Source of the DNA: Streptomyces olivochromogenes | GTDB taxonomy: Bacteria > Actinomycetota > Actinomycetes > Streptomycetales > Streptomycetaceae | DNA: 64,000 nt | Assembly: GCF_021538895.1 (NCBI RefSeq) | Contig: NZ_JADDRL010000002.1 | Location: forward strand, 124,001 to 188,000 | Direction: 5' to 3' | Shown here: piece by piece, positions 34,221 to 44,090 of the stretch | Layout of the letters: the number at the start of each line of letters is the position of its first letter | Position numbering within the stretch: the stretch's first letter is position 1 | Made by a program: the position numbers and the translations under genes | Notes under the pieces: model-generated | Told to the model about the DNA's origin: nothing | The model's input: the letters and a program-made list of their open reading frames with translations, nothing else | Database searches by the model: none

Positions 34221-35354
34221 TCAGCTCAGGGGATGTGCCGCCAGCAGGTCCCCCAGGGCCTCCTCGTGTGCCGCCGCCGGGCCGAGCGACAGCTCCAGGT
34301 GTTTGGCCCAGGCGTGATAGCGGTGCAGGGGGTAGTCGGTGTCCGCGCCGAACCCGCCGTGCAGGTGCTGCGCGGTCTGCACAACGCGTCGTACGCCCTC
34401 CGAGGCCCAGATCTTCGCCACGGCGACGTCCCCGGAGGCGGGCAGCGGTCCGGGCGCTCCTGAGCCGATCCGCCACGCGGCCTGCCACAGCGTGGCCTCC
34501 ATGGCGCGCAGGTCGATGTAGCGGTCGGCGGCCTGGACGGCGACGGCCTGGAAGGTCGCGATCGGATGCCCGAACTGCTCGCGTTTGCCGGTGTATTCAC
34601 TGGTCATCCCGAGCACCCGCTCGCCCAGCCCGAGCGCCAGCGCGCACGTCCCGGTGGCCAGCAGCGCGCGCAGCCACTCCCAGGCGCCGTCGGCCTCGAT
34701 GACGTCGCCGACGGGGATCCGCGCCGACTCCAGCCGCAGCTCGGCCAGCCGCTCCCCGTTGGTGGAGATCTGCTCGGCGAAGACGGCTCCGTCGTGCCCA
34801 CGGGGCACGAGCGCGAGGACGGTCCGGTCGGCGTCGGTGTGCGCGGGTACGACGACGAGGTCCGCGCCGTACGCCCACGGCACCCCCGTCTGCACCCCGT
34901 CCAGCACCCACACGTCACTGTCGCGCCGCGCGGTCACGGCGCGTTCGGCCGGGTCGTGCCCGGTGCGGCCGTTCGCGGCGACGGTCAGGACGAGCTCACC
35001 GCGCCCGGCCCGCGGCAGCAGCCCGGCCGCCAACTCCTTGCCGCCGTAGGCCTGTACGGCCGCCGCGGCCGCGGCGCTCTCCAGCAGCGGAACCCGCGCC
35101 AGCACCTTCGCGGACTCCCGCAGCACCAGGCACAGTGCGATGGGGTCCAGGCCCGCCCCGCCGTACTCCTCGTCGAGCAGCAGGCTCAGCAGGTCGGCCT
35201 CGGCGAGTCTGGTCCACAGCGTCCGGTCGAAATCGTCGGCCACGGCGCCGGTCGTGAGCGCCGGACTGGGCACCGTGTCCGGCGCCACCCCGGCGAACAC
35301 CCCCTGGGCCGCCTCGGCCGCCGCCAACTGCTCCTCGGTGAAGGTGAAGTCCAC
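34221..35354 (-). CDS. Acyl-CoA dehydrogenase (FadE type)
   Basis: This 377-residue flavoprotein oxidises an acyl-CoA thioester to the 2-enoyl-CoA. The N-terminal helical domain (FTFTEEQLAAAEAAQ, EEYGGAGLDPIALCLVLRE), the central beta domain and the C-terminal helical domain with KREQFGHPIATFQAV and QTAQHLHGGFGADTDYPLHRY are all present. It starts at GTG 35354 after GGGAGG. The short N-terminus and divergent sequence resemble one chain of the heteromeric FadE enzymes used on steroid or branched acyl-CoAs. The two palindromes just upstream fit TetR-type control. It reads in the same direction as the paa operon but has its own regulatory region. Confidence 0.9.
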   Translation of the reverse strand: MDFTFTEEQLAAAEAAQGVFAGVAPDTVPSPALTTGAVADDFDRTLWTRLAEADLLSLLLDEEYGGAGLDPIALCLVLRESAKVLARVPLLESAAAAAAVQAYGGKELAAGLLPRAGRGELVLTVAANGRTGHDPAERAVTARRDSDVWVLDGVQTGVPWAYGADLVVVPAHTDADRTVLALVPRGHDGAVFAEQISTNGERLAELRLESARIPVGDVIEADGAWEWLRALLATGTCALALGLGERVLGMTSEYTGKREQFGHPIATFQAVAVQAADRYIDLRAMEATLWQAAWRIGSGAPGPLPASGDVAVAKIWASEGVRRVVQTAQHLHGGFGADTDYPLHRYHAWAKHLELSLGPAAAHEEALGDLLAAHPLS

Positions 35355-35384
35355 GGTCCTGTCCTCCCGGCGGATCCGCCCATC

Positions 35385-35397
35385 TGACGGTCCGTCA
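35385..35397. promoter_or_regulatory. TGACGG-T-CCGTCA palindrome upstream of the acyl-CoA dehydrogenase
   Basis: A perfect 13-base palindrome lies about 31 bases upstream of the GTG at 35354. It looks like a TetR-family operator. The regulator is not in this window as far as I can tell. Confidence 0.5.
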
Positions 35398-35400
35398 AGA

Positions 35401-35414
35401 TAGAACAGGTTCTA
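35401..35414. promoter_or_regulatory. TAGAACAGGTTCTA palindrome, KstR-like half-sites
   Basis: The sequence matches TNNAACNNGTTNNA, the pattern of the mycobacterial steroid-catabolism regulator KstR. It lies 47-60 bases before the acyl-CoA dehydrogenase start, in a plausible promoter position. The match is to half-sites only. Confidence 0.5.
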
Positions 35415-35446
35415 GGAGAAGGGAACGGTGGGACGGCAGGCTTCTG

Positions 35447-36511
35447 TCAGCGGTCGAAGTCCAGTTCCACTTTCTCGGTCACCGGATGCGACTGGCAGGC
35501 CAGCACATACCCGGCCTCGGTCTCGTCCGCCTCCAGCGCGAAGTTGCGGTCCATGCGCACCTCGCCCGAGACCAGGAAGGCCCGGCAGGTCCCGCACACC
35601 CCGCCCTTGCAGGCATAGGGCGCGTCGGGCCGGTTGCGCAGCACCGTCTCCAGCAGGGACTCGCCGTCCTGGACCGGCCAGGTGCCGCCGCGTCCGTCGA
35701 GCCGGGCGGTCACGGTGCTGTGCGCGGGCGCCGAGGCGGCCGGCACCGGCGACGGGGCGGAGTCCACATGGAAGATCTCCTCGTGGATCCGGGCCCGGTC
35801 CACGCCGAGTTCCCGCAGGGCCCGCTCCGCGCCCTGCACCAGCCCGAAGGGCCCGCACAGGAACCAGCCCGCCACCGCGTCCACCGGCAGCAGCGCGGGC
35901 AGCAGCTCCATGAGCCGCTCCCGGTCGAGCCGTCCGGTCGGGAGGCCCGCCTGCTGCTCCTCCCGGGAGAGCGCCGTCACCAGCTGCAGCCGCTCGGGGT
36001 AGCGGTCCTTCAGGTCGGCGACCTCCTCCAGGAACATCGTGGAGGCGGCCGTCCGGTCGCTGCGGATCAGGCAGAACCGGGCGCCGGGCTCACGCGCCAG
36101 CAGCGTCGAGACGATGGACAGCATCGGGGTGATGCCGCTGCCGCCGACGACCGCGGCGTACAGACCGGGCGCGGGGTCGAGGGTGAAACGGCCGACCGGG
36201 GTCATGACCTCCAGCTCGTCGCCGATGTTCACCTCCTTCAGGACGTACGTCGAGAAGGCTCCGCCCTCCACCAGTCGCACCCCGACCCGCAGGGTCCGCG
36301 GTCCCTCGTCGCCGGCGGCGGGTGCCGTCGAGCAGATCGAGTACGTCCGGCGGATCTCGTCGCCGTCGACCTGGCGGCGCAGGGCGAGGTGCTGACCGGG
36401 CGCGTGCCGGTACTCCTCGCGCAGCTCCGGCGGGACGGCGAAGGTGAGGGCCACGGAGTCGTCGGTGAGCCGGTCGACCGCGGCCACCGTGAGCGGGTGG
36501 AAGCGGGCCAT
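35447..36511 (-). CDS. paaE: Phenylacetyl-CoA epoxidase reductase subunit PaaE
   Basis: This 354-residue reductase passes electrons from NAD(P)H through FAD and a 2Fe-2S cluster to the PaaA di-iron site. The FAD-binding RRTYSICS lies near 50-60, and the NAD(P)-binding region is near 110-240 (VGGSGITPMLSI). The C-terminal plant-type ferredoxin domain has CKGGVCGTC and a later LACQSHP. I chose ATG 36511, 5 bases after AAGGAG; a GTG lies directly upstream. It overlaps the paaD stop, so it is coupled to the operon. Confidence 0.96.
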   Translation of the reverse strand: MARFHPLTVAAVDRLTDDSVALTFAVPPELREEYRHAPGQHLALRRQVDGDEIRRTYSICSTAPAAGDEGPRTLRVGVRLVEGGAFSTYVLKEVNIGDELEVMTPVGRFTLDPAPGLYAAVVGGSGITPMLSIVSTLLAREPGARFCLIRSDRTAASTMFLEEVADLKDRYPERLQLVTALSREEQQAGLPTGRLDRERLMELLPALLPVDAVAGWFLCGPFGLVQGAERALRELGVDRARIHEEIFHVDSAPSPVPAASAPAHSTVTARLDGRGGTWPVQDGESLLETVLRNRPDAPYACKGGVCGTCRAFLVSGEVRMDRNFALEADETEAGYVLACQSHPVTEKVELDFDR

Positions 36512-37056
36512 CACAACTCCTTGAAGTGGTCGAACGGTTCACTGCACAGCAGGCAGCGCCGCAGGGCCTTGCACGCGGTGGACGAGAACCGGCTCAGCAG
36601 CTCGGTCTCGGCGGAGCCGCAGTGCGGGCAGCGGACGGGGTCGGGATCCGCGGTCTGCTCGGCCATGCCTGTGCCGACGTGCGTCGGGCCGAGCCGCAGT
36701 GCCACCGGTCCGGTGTCCCGTGTGGTGCGCGGGGGAGCGATGCCGAACTCCCGCAGCTTGCGCCGCCCTTCGTCCGTGATGTCGTCCGTCGACCAGGCGG
36801 GCGCCAGCACCCTGCGGACGGTGACCTCGCGCATGCCGTGCTCGCGCAGGACCCGCTCTATGTCCAGGGACATCGCCTCGACGGCCGGGCAGCCGGTGTA
36901 GGTCGGGGTCAGGTCGACCTCGACCGCGTCCGCGCCGCGCAGGCGCACCCCGCGGACCACGCCCAGCTCCCGCAGGGTGAGCACGGGCAGTTCCGGATCC
37001 GGCACCGCACCGGCCAGCTCCAGGAGTTCCGCCTCCAGCGCGGTCGTCGTCACCAT
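36511..37056 (-). CDS. paaD: Phenylacetyl-CoA epoxidase assembly protein PaaD
   Basis: This 181-residue protein has a MIP18/SufT-like domain (VPDPELPVLTLRELGVVRGV, DLTPTYTGCPA) and a C-terminal zinc ribbon (CPHCGSAE and CLLCSEPF). The family helps assemble or maintain the iron centre of the epoxidase. It starts at ATG 37056, overlapping the end of paaC by 7 bases, with GGGGGCG upstream. Its stop overlaps the paaE start. Confidence 0.95.
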   Translation of the reverse strand: MVTTTALEAELLELAGAVPDPELPVLTLRELGVVRGVRLRGADAVEVDLTPTYTGCPAVEAMSLDIERVLREHGMREVTVRRVLAPAWSTDDITDEGRRKLREFGIAPPRTTRDTGPVALRLGPTHVGTGMAEQTADPDPVRCPHCGSAETELLSRFSSTACKALRRCLLCSEPFDHFKEL

Positions 37057-37769
37057 GACGCCCCCGGGTGGCTGCGGTGCAGGTGCTGCATCTCGGCGAG
37101 CATCCGCCCGAAGGATTCGGTGTGCAGGCCCTGACGGCCGGCGCCCGCCGACCAGGCCCCGGTCCGCGGCCCCTCGGGGACGGACAGGGTGGCCCGGCCC
37201 AGCACAGCGCCGATCGACTCCAGCCAGGCCTGCTCCATGCCGGCCCAGTCGGCGTCCAGGCCCTCCACCGGCTGGAACATCTCCCCGGTGAACCGCCACA
37301 GCTCCGCGCACGCCAGCCGCATCCGCTCATGGCTGACGTCGGTGCCGTCCCCGAGCCGCAGAGTCCACTGCTCGGCGTGGTCGCGGTGGTAGGCGACCTC
37401 CTTGACGGCCTTGGCGGCGAGCGGCGCGAACGGGCCGTCCCCGGCGGCGAGGTCGGCGTACAGCAGGTGCTGGTAGGTGGAGAAGTACAGCTGACGGGCG
37501 ATCGTGTGCGCGAAGTCGCCGCCCGGCTGCTCGACCAGCTGGAGGTTGCGGAAGGCCCGCTCCTCGCGGAGGTACGCCAGCTCGTCCTCGTCGCCGGCCA
37601 TCGACAGCAGCACCCTGGCCTGGCCGAGCAGGTCCAGCGCGATGTTGGCGAGGGCGACCTCCTCCTCCAGGACGGGGGCATGGCCCGCCCACTCCCCCAG
37701 GCGGTGGGAGAGCACCAGGGCGTCGTCGCCCAGGGCGAGCGCCGCGCTCGCCGAAACCGTGGCGGTCAC
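37050..37769 (-). CDS. paaC: Phenylacetyl-CoA epoxidase structural subunit PaaC
   Basis: This 239-residue helical protein is homologous to PaaA but lacks a functional di-iron site, and it scaffolds the catalytic subunit. The conserved stretch EEVALANIALDLLGQAR is near 36-52, and EVAYHRDHAEQWTLRLGDGT follows near 125-145. It begins at GTG 37769, overlapping paaB by 4 bases (GTGA). Confidence 0.95.
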   Translation of the reverse strand: MTATVSASAALALGDDALVLSHRLGEWAGHAPVLEEEVALANIALDLLGQARVLLSMAGDEDELAYLREERAFRNLQLVEQPGGDFAHTIARQLYFSTYQHLLYADLAAGDGPFAPLAAKAVKEVAYHRDHAEQWTLRLGDGTDVSHERMRLACAELWRFTGEMFQPVEGLDADWAGMEQAWLESIGAVLGRATLSVPEGPRTGAWSAGAGRQGLHTESFGRMLAEMQHLHRSHPGASW

Positions 37770-38053
37770 AGGTGCTTCACCCCTTCCGGGATCTCGTAGA
37801 AGGTCGGGTGCCGGTAGGGCTTGTCGGCGGACGGCTCGAAGAAGGGGTCCTTCTCGTCGGGCGAGGAGGCGGTGATCGCGGCGGCCGGGACGACCCAGAT
37901 CGAGACGCCCTCGCCGCGCCGGGTGTACAGGTCACGGGCGTTGCGCAGGGCGAACTCCGCGTCCGGCGCGTGCAGGCTGCCGGCGTGGGTGTGGGAGAGG
38001 CCGCGCCGGGAGCGCACGAAGACCTCCCACAGCGGCCAGTCGGTGTTCGTCAT
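37766..38053 (-). CDS. paaB: Phenylacetyl-CoA epoxidase subunit PaaB
   Basis: This 95-residue protein begins [20 protein letters not shown], the typical PaaB start, and ends with [16 protein letters not shown]. PaaB bridges PaaAC heterodimers. ATG 38053 is preceded by AAGGAG. The start overlaps the paaA stop by 4 bases. Confidence 0.96.
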   Translation of the reverse strand: MTNTDWPLWEVFVRSRRGLSHTHAGSLHAPDAEFALRNARDLYTRRGEGVSIWVVPAAAITASSPDEKDPFFEPSADKPYRHPTFYEIPEGVKHL

Positions 38054-39093
38054 GCCTGCGCTCCTTCTGTCCCGCCGGGACCTGTCGCTGTCCCACCGGG
38101 ACCTGTCGCACCGCTGCGCTTGGCCGCGTACGCCGCGGCCGCCTCTCGTACCCACGCGCCCTCGTCGTGTGCCCGCCGGCGCTGGGTGATCCGCTGTTCG
38201 TTGCACGGGCCGTTGCCCTTGAGGACCTCCCAGAACTCCGTCCAGTCGATCGCTCCGAAGTCGTGGTGCCCCCGCTCCTCGTTCCACCGCAGGTCCGGGT
38301 CGGGGAGGGTGAGGCCGAGGGACTCGGCCTGGGGGACGCAGATGTCGACGAAGCGCTGGCGCAGCTCGTCGTTCGAGTGGCGCTTGATCTTCCAGGCCAT
38401 CGACTGCGCGGAGTGCTGGGACTCGTCGTCGGGCGGGCCGAACATCATCAGGGACGGCCACCACCACCGGTTCACCGCGTCCTGCGCCATCGCGTGCTGC
38501 TCGGGGGTGCCCTTGCTCAGGGCGAGCAGCAGCTCGTACCCCTGGCGCTGGTGGAAGGACTCCTCCTTGCAGACGCGGACCATCGCGCGTGCGTACGGCC
38601 CGTAGGAGCAGCGGCACAGGGGGACCTGGTTGGTGATCGCGGCGCCGTCCACGAGCCAGCCGATCGCGCCGACGTCCGCCCAGGTCAGGGTGGGGTAGTT
38701 GAAGATCGAGGAGTACTTCTGGCGGCCGCTGTGCAGCTTGTCGAGGAGCTCGTCGCGGCCGGTGCCGAGGGTCTCGGCGGCGCTGTAGAGATACAGGCCG
38801 TGGCCCGCCTCGTCCTGGACCTTGGCCATGAGGATGGCCTTGCGGCGCAGCGAGGGCGCGCGCGTGATCCAGTTGGCCTCCGGCTGCATGCCGATGATCT
38901 CGGAGTGGGCGTGCTGGGCGATCTGCCGGACCAGCGTCGCGCGGTACGCGTCGGGCATCCAGTCACGAGGCTCGATGCGCTCGTCCGCGGCCACGGCGGC
39001 GTCGAAGGCGCGCTCGTACGCCGCCGTGTCGGCGGTGTCCTGGGCGCCGTACGCCGATGTGGCTGCCGTACGGTGCGCGGCTGCTGTGGCCAT
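38050..39093 (-). CDS. paaA: Phenylacetyl-CoA epoxidase catalytic subunit PaaA
   Basis: This 347-residue protein carries the di-iron oxygenase that makes the 1,2-epoxide of phenylacetyl-CoA. Metal-ligand motifs are seen in [17 protein letters not shown] (about 112-128) and [13 protein letters not shown] (about 192-204). The Ala-rich first 20 residues and a Gly/Ala tail are variable. ATG 39093 follows AGGGGG. It heads the paaABCDE operon, with the PaaR-type palindrome 41-54 bases upstream. Confidence 0.97.
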   Translation of the reverse strand: MATAAAHRTAATSAYGAQDTADTAAYERAFDAAVAADERIEPRDWMPDAYRATLVRQIAQHAHSEIIGMQPEANWITRAPSLRRKAILMAKVQDEAGHGLYLYSAAETLGTGRDELLDKLHSGRQKYSSIFNYPTLTWADVGAIGWLVDGAAITNQVPLCRCSYGPYARAMVRVCKEESFHQRQGYELLLALSKGTPEQHAMAQDAVNRWWWPSLMMFGPPDDESQHSAQSMAWKIKRHSNDELRQRFVDICVPQAESLGLTLPDPDLRWNEERGHHDFGAIDWTEFWEVLKGNGPCNEQRITQRRRAHDEGAWVREAAAAYAAKRSGATGPGGTATGPGGTEGAQA

Positions 39094-39133
39094 GCGGTCC
39101 CCCTGACCTCGGGCTTCTCGGAGCACTGTCCCG

Positions 39134-39147
39134 ACCGATCGTTCGGT
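39134..39147. promoter_or_regulatory. PaaR-type operator 1 (ACCGA-N4-TCGGT), upstream of paaA
   Basis: ACCGATCGTTCGGT lies 41 bases before the paaA ATG. The same half-sites with the same spacing occur at 44021 and 46859. The rest of the 333-base gap 39094-39426 holds no gene. Confidence 0.7.
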
Positions 39148-39426
39148 TCGTGCGATTCCATCGTGGGCGAGCCGTCGTGAGGTGTCAACCGCTGTGGACA
39201 ACCGTCCCGACAGGCTGTGGACAACCCCCCGACGGCACCGGACCGCCGTGGCAGCGGGGTGCGGGAGTGGTGATGGCCACGTGCGCGGGCGGCTCCACGG
39301 GGCTGCGCCGGACGGGTGAGGCTGAGTACCGTTCCGTGCGAGCGCCGGGGACCGGTGTTCGCGGACCTGACGGCGCTCCACGGCGGGGCGACCGGACGAC
39401 GGAGCGGGATCGGGGAACGGGGCGGA

Positions 39427-40257
39427 ATGGACGCGTACGACGGAGATCCCCATGCCCCGCACGCCCCGCAAGGGCCTGACGGGGCGCGTCCCGCCGAGGA
39501 CGCCGTGCCGACCTTGCCTCCGCCCTCTCCTCCGCCCCCGTACCCGGATCCGGACCCGGAGATCGCACCCACCGCGGCCTCCGAGGCGGCCGAAGCACCG
39601 GCGGCTCCCCGCACCGGCCTGGCCGCGCTCTCGCCCCGCTACCAGATCGGGGCGGCCCTGGCCGTCGCCGTCGTGGCGGTGGCCGCCTGTGCGCACCTCG
39701 GGATGGTGTTCCTGAGCGTCGCGCCGGCGAACACGATGACCAAGCAGCACGGCAAGGCGATCGAGGAGTGGATCTACCCCGAGTTCGAGCAGAACTGGAA
39801 GCTGTTCGCGCCGAACCCGCTGCAGCAGGACATCGCGGTCCAGGTCCGTGCCCAGGTCCGCATGCGCGACGGCACGACGGCGACCACCGCCTGGAACGAC
39901 CTGTCCGCGCGCGACGGCGAGGCCATCGACGGCAGCCTCCTGCCCAGCCACACCCGGCAGAACGAACTGCGCCGGGCCTGGGACTTCTTCTCCGCCACGC
40001 ACGACGCCGAGAACCGCCCGGTGGGCCTGCGCGGCGGGCTCTCCGAGCAGTACCTGCGCCGGATCGCGGTGATGCGCCTGTACCGGGAGGACGCGATGAG
40101 CCGGGACGGCGTCATACAGAGCGTGCAGGTCCGCTCCCGGACGACGAACGTGCCGCCGCCCGAGTGGAGCGACGAGCAGGTCTCCGACAAGCCGGTGTTC
40201 CGCGTGCTGCCCTGGTGGACGGTGACGGCGGACGAGGCCGCGGGAGGTGTGCGGTGA
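39427..40257 (+). CDS. DUF5819 family membrane protein
   Basis: This 276-residue protein has a Pro/Ala/Asp-rich N-terminus (1-60), a single membrane segment (about 72-95) and an external or membrane-side domain starting [17 protein letters not shown], the DUF5819 hallmark. I chose ATG 39427, after GGGGCGG. Its stop overlaps the HTTM gene start (GTGA). The two-gene arrangement DUF5819-HTTM is common in streptomycetes, and the two proteins probably work together. The function is unknown. Confidence 0.9.
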   Translation: MDAYDGDPHAPHAPQGPDGARPAEDAVPTLPPPSPPPPYPDPDPEIAPTAASEAAEAPAAPRTGLAALSPRYQIGAALAVAVVAVAACAHLGMVFLSVAPANTMTKQHGKAIEEWIYPEFEQNWKLFAPNPLQQDIAVQVRAQVRMRDGTTATTAWNDLSARDGEAIDGSLLPSHTRQNELRRAWDFFSATHDAENRPVGLRGGLSEQYLRRIAVMRLYREDAMSRDGVIQSVQVRSRTTNVPPPEWSDEQVSDKPVFRVLPWWTVTADEAAGGVR

Positions 40258-41465
40258 ACCGTCTCGCCCTGTCGGTCTCGCGCGGCATCACCCGCGTCAC
40301 CGAATCCGCCCTCGGCCCCTACCAGTCCGCCGTGATCCGCATCGGCTTCGCCGGGACCTGGCTGCTGTTCCTGCTGCGCGAGTTCCCCCACCGCCAGGAG
40401 CTGTACGGCCCCGACGGCCCGTGGAGTAGGGACCTCGCCCAGCAGCTGACGACGGACAACGGCGCGTTCACGGGCCTGCTGTGGTTCGACGGGCAGGGCT
40501 GGTTCGAGACCTTCTACCTGCTGGCCGTCGTCGCGAGCGTCCTGCTGATGCTGGGCTGGCGCACCCGCACCATGTCCGTGCTGTTCATGGTCGGCGTGCT
40601 GTCCCTGCAGAACCGCAGCGTCTTCGTGGGCGACGGCGGCGACAACGTGCTGCACCTGATGTCCTTCTATCTGGTGTTCGCGCGCTGCGGGCAGGTGTGG
40701 TCAATGGACGCCCGCCGCGCGGCGCGCGAGGAGGCCGCACGCGCGCGTGGAGAGCGGGAGGCCACCGACCGGGTCGGTCCGGTCCTGTGGGCGGTGCTCG
40801 GGTCGATACTCGCCGCGGTGACCCTGGCGGGCCGCCTCGGCACCGACTGGATGGTGCCCGCGCTGCTGTGGACGGTGTGGGCGGTGCTCGGCCTGTGGTG
40901 GCTGGTCGGCCGTCTCGCGCCGGCGGGCGAGCCCCGGACCCTGCTCGACGTGGTCGCCAACGTCCTGCACAACGGCGCCCTGCTCGTGATCATGGCCGAG
41001 GCCTGTCTGATCTACGCCACGGCCGGCTGGTACAAGATCCAGGGTTCGCGCTGGCAGGACGGCACGGCGGTGTACTACCCGCTGCACCTGGACTCCTTCT
41101 CGCCCTGGCCCTCCCTCGCCGACCTTTTGTCCTCCAACGGCACGATGGTCATGCTCGTGACCTACGGGACGGTGATCGTGCAGGTCGCCTTCCCGTTCAC
41201 GCTGTTCAACCGGCGGGTCAAGAACGTCCTGCTGGCCGCGATGATGACCGAGCACGCCGTGATCGCCGTCGTCCTCGGGCTGCCGTTCTTCTCGCTGGCG
41301 ATGATCGCCACGGACGCGGTCTTCCTGCCGACGTCGTTCCTGCACCGGCTCGGCGGCTGGGCGGCACGCGCGCGTGGGCGGCTGCTTCGGCGCGCGGACC
41401 GCACGCTGCCCTCGCCCCGCGCCCCGGAGGAGAGCGAGCCCGCGCGCGTAGGCTTCACGGCATGA
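40254..41465 (+). CDS. HTTM domain polytopic membrane protein
   Basis: This 403-residue protein has an HTTM domain (horizontally transferred transmembrane domain, related to vitamin-K-dependent gamma-carboxylase) with about six or more membrane segments. A conserved core includes [26 protein letters not shown] and [16 protein letters not shown]. It starts at GTG 40254, overlapping the DUF5819 stop. It ends in overlap with the methyltransferase gene (ATGA). Substrate and activity are unknown. Confidence 0.9.
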   Translation: MNRLALSVSRGITRVTESALGPYQSAVIRIGFAGTWLLFLLREFPHRQELYGPDGPWSRDLAQQLTTDNGAFTGLLWFDGQGWFETFYLLAVVASVLLMLGWRTRTMSVLFMVGVLSLQNRSVFVGDGGDNVLHLMSFYLVFARCGQVWSMDARRAAREEAARARGEREATDRVGPVLWAVLGSILAAVTLAGRLGTDWMVPALLWTVWAVLGLWWLVGRLAPAGEPRTLLDVVANVLHNGALLVIMAEACLIYATAGWYKIQGSRWQDGTAVYYPLHLDSFSPWPSLADLLSSNGTMVMLVTYGTVIVQVAFPFTLFNRRVKNVLLAAMMTEHAVIAVVLGLPFFSLAMIATDAVFLPTSFLHRLGGWAARARGRLLRRADRTLPSPRAPEESEPARVGFTA

Positions 41466-42226
41466 CCGACCCCGTGACCCTCTGGCGCCGCGGCGCCGAC
41501 GCCGCCGTGCTGCTCGACGGCTTCCACGCCCTCAAGCACGCGCTGCGTTTCGGGGCCGAGGTCCCGGTGGCGGTCACGACGGACCGGCGGGCGGCGCTCG
41601 CCCTCGCCGACGAACTGGCCCCGGACGTACGGGACACCCTGGACGCGCTCCTGACCGAGGTGCCGGAGCGGACGTACGCCTCGCTCGTCGCGCGGCCGCA
41701 TCCCACCGCCGTCGCCGCCCTGGCCGTACGCCCGCCCCGCGAGGCCAATCTGCGTGCGCTCGCCCAGGTGCCCCGCAGTGCGCCCGTCGTGGTCCTCGAC
41801 CAGCCGCGCAACCTCGGCAACACGGGCGCGGTGATCCGGCTGGCCGCCGGGTTCGGGGCGACCGGCGTGGTCACCACCGGCACGCTCGACCCCTGGCATC
41901 CCACGGTCGTGCGCGGCGGGGCGGGCCTGCACTTCGCGACCGCCGTGGAGCGGCTGGCCGTCGACGAGCTGCCGTCCGGCCCGCTGTTCGCCCTCGACCC
42001 GGAGGGCGAGGACATCCGCGGCACGAAGCTGCCGGACGACGCCGTGCTCGCCTTCGGCTCCGAGCGCAGCGGTCTGTCCGCCGAGGTACGGGCGCGTGCC
42101 GACCACTTGCTGGCGCTGCCGATGCGCCCCCAGGTCTCCAGCTACAACCTCGCCACCAGTGTGGCCATGACGCTGTACCACTGGAGCGCCACCGGGGGCG
42201 CACCGTCCATGCCCGACAGGGCCTAG
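41462..42226 (+). CDS. TrmH/SpoU-type RNA methyltransferase
   Basis: This 254-residue protein has the SPOUT knot motifs LDQPRNLGNTGAVIRLAAGFG (motif 1), LAFGSERSGLSAE (motif 2) and LPMRPQVSSYNLATSVAM (motif 3). Such enzymes make 2'-O-methylribose in rRNA or tRNA using SAM. The N-terminal 90 residues are a family-variable RNA-binding region. The target RNA cannot be told from the sequence. The ATG overlaps the HTTM stop. Confidence 0.93.
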   Translation: MTDPVTLWRRGADAAVLLDGFHALKHALRFGAEVPVAVTTDRRAALALADELAPDVRDTLDALLTEVPERTYASLVARPHPTAVAALAVRPPREANLRALAQVPRSAPVVVLDQPRNLGNTGAVIRLAAGFGATGVVTTGTLDPWHPTVVRGGAGLHFATAVERLAVDELPSGPLFALDPEGEDIRGTKLPDDAVLAFGSERSGLSAEVRARADHLLALPMRPQVSSYNLATSVAMTLYHWSATGGAPSMPDRA

Positions 42227-42239
42227 CCGCCCGGCCGTC

Positions 42240-43931
42240 CTACGCCTCCCGGCGCACCTCCACCACGCGGAAGCGGTTGGCCACGAACGCGCCGTCGCAC
42301 AGGGCCGCGTTGGCCGCAGGGTTGCCGCCCGAGCCGTGGAAGTCGGAGAAGGCGGCGGTCTGGTTCACGTACACCCCGCCGGTGAGGTTGAGCGAGAGCT
42401 GGGCGGCCTCCTCCAGGCAGACTTCCTGGATCGCCTCATCGACCTGCTCGTCCGTCGTGTACGCGCCGACGGTCATCGCGCCCTTCTCGCGGATGCTGCG
42501 GCGCAGCAGCTCCACCGCGTCGGCCGCGGAGTCCATGGCGACGGCGAAGGAGACGGGGCCGAAGCACTCGCTCATGTAGGCGGCCTCGTCGTCCGGCTTG
42601 GCGCCGTCCAGCTTGACGATGACGGGCGTGCGGACGACGGCCTGCGGGAACTCCGGGTTGCTGATCTCGCGCGAGGCGAGGGCGACCTCGCCGAGGCCGG
42701 CCGCGGCCTCCAGACGGGCCTTGACGTCCGGGTTGACGATCGCGCCGAGCAGGGCGTTCGCGCGCGCGTCGTCCCCGAGGAGACCGTCGACCGCGCGGGC
42801 GAGGTCGGCGACGACCTCGTCGTAGGTCTTGGGGCCCTCGTCGGTGCGGATGCCGTCCCGGGGGATCAGCAGGTTCTGCGGGGTGGTGCACATCTGGCCG
42901 CTGTACAGGGACAGCGAGAACGCCAGGTTGGACAGCATGCCCTTGTAGTTGCCGGTCGACTCCACGATCACCGTGTTGACGCCGGCCTTCTCCGTGTAGA
43001 CCTGCGCCTGGCGGGCGTTGGCCTCCAGCCAGTCGCCGAACGCCGTCGAACCGGTGTAGTCGATGATCTTGATCTCGGGGCGGACCGCCAGGGTCTTGGC
43101 GATGCCCTCGCCGGGACGCTCGGCGGCCAGGGTGACCAGGTTCGGGTCGAAGCCCGCCGCGGCCAGCACCTCGCGGGCGACGCCCACCGTGAGAGCGAGC
43201 GGCAGCACCGCGCGCGGGTGGGGCTTGACCAGGACCGCGTTGCCGGTGGCGAGGGAGGCGAACAGGCCCGGGTAGCCGTTCCACGTCGGGAAGGTGTTGC
43301 AGCCGATGACCAGTGCGATGCCGCGCGGGACCGGCGTGAAGCGCTTGGTCAGCGCCAGCGGGTCGCGCTTGCCCTGGGGCTTGGTCCACTCGGCGGTGTC
43401 GGGGGTGCGGACCTGCTCCACGTACGCGTACGCCACCGCTTCCAGGCCGCGGTCCTGGGCGTGCGGGCCGCCCGCCTGGAACGCCATCATGAACGCCTGG
43501 CCGCTGGTGTGCATGACCGCGTGCGCGAACTCGTGCGTCCGGTCGCTGATGCGCTTGAGGATCTCCAGGCAGACCACGGCCCGGGTCTCGGCGCCCGCGT
43601 CCTGCCAAGCCCGCTGGCCGGCCTTCATGGCGGGCAGCAGCGTCTCGATGTCGGCGTGCGGGTAGGTCACGCCCAGCTCGGTCCCGTACGGCGAGACCTC
43701 GCCGCCGACCCAGTCGTCCGTGCCGGGCTGGCCCAGGTCGAGGCGGGTGCCCAGGAGGGCGTCGAAGGCGGCCTTGCCGGCCGCCGCGTCCAGACTGCCG
43801 TGTTCGCCGTAGGCCTTGGGGTGTTCGGGGTGGGGCGACCAGTACGCCCGGGTCCGGATCGCCTCCAGCGCCTGGTCGAGCGTGGGCCGGTGCTTGGCGA
43901 TCAGCTCGTGTGCGGTCAGTTCGGCGGCCAT
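42240..43931 (-). CDS. paaN: Phenylacetate-pathway aldehyde dehydrogenase PaaN
   Basis: This 563-residue protein is an aldehyde dehydrogenase of the actinobacterial PaaN type. It lacks the MaoC-like hydratase domain of proteobacterial PaaZ. The NAD-binding VIGCNTFPTWNGYPG, the catalytic Cys in SGQMCTTPQN (about residue 345) and the late ECFGPVSFAVA are all present. It probably oxidises the semialdehyde made after ring opening. ATG 43931 follows AGGAG by 10 bases. It is divergent from paaH and shares the operator at 44021. Confidence 0.93.
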   Translation of the reverse strand: MAAELTAHELIAKHRPTLDQALEAIRTRAYWSPHPEHPKAYGEHGSLDAAAGKAAFDALLGTRLDLGQPGTDDWVGGEVSPYGTELGVTYPHADIETLLPAMKAGQRAWQDAGAETRAVVCLEILKRISDRTHEFAHAVMHTSGQAFMMAFQAGGPHAQDRGLEAVAYAYVEQVRTPDTAEWTKPQGKRDPLALTKRFTPVPRGIALVIGCNTFPTWNGYPGLFASLATGNAVLVKPHPRAVLPLALTVGVAREVLAAAGFDPNLVTLAAERPGEGIAKTLAVRPEIKIIDYTGSTAFGDWLEANARQAQVYTEKAGVNTVIVESTGNYKGMLSNLAFSLSLYSGQMCTTPQNLLIPRDGIRTDEGPKTYDEVVADLARAVDGLLGDDARANALLGAIVNPDVKARLEAAAGLGEVALASREISNPEFPQAVVRTPVIVKLDGAKPDDEAAYMSECFGPVSFAVAMDSAADAVELLRRSIREKGAMTVGAYTTDEQVDEAIQEVCLEEAAQLSLNLTGGVYVNQTAAFSDFHGSGGNPAANAALCDGAFVANRFRVVEVRREA

Positions 43932-44020
43932 GCGGGACCAACTCCTTGCTTCAAGAGCTCTCCGTCGAGCTCATGACCTGGGCAGAACATGGGCAGGAAC
44001 AGCCAGTCAGGGTTAGAGTA

Positions 44021-44034
44021 ACCGAACGATCGGT
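44021..44034. promoter_or_regulatory. PaaR-type operator 2, between paaN and paaH
   Basis: ACCGAACGATCGGT lies 90 bases from the paaN start and 57 bases from the paaH start, so it can serve both. Confidence 0.7.
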
Positions 44035-44090
44035 CGGTACAAGGGGGCCTGCCGCATCTGTGGAAAACCCCGTGCGGGAGGATCGCGCAC

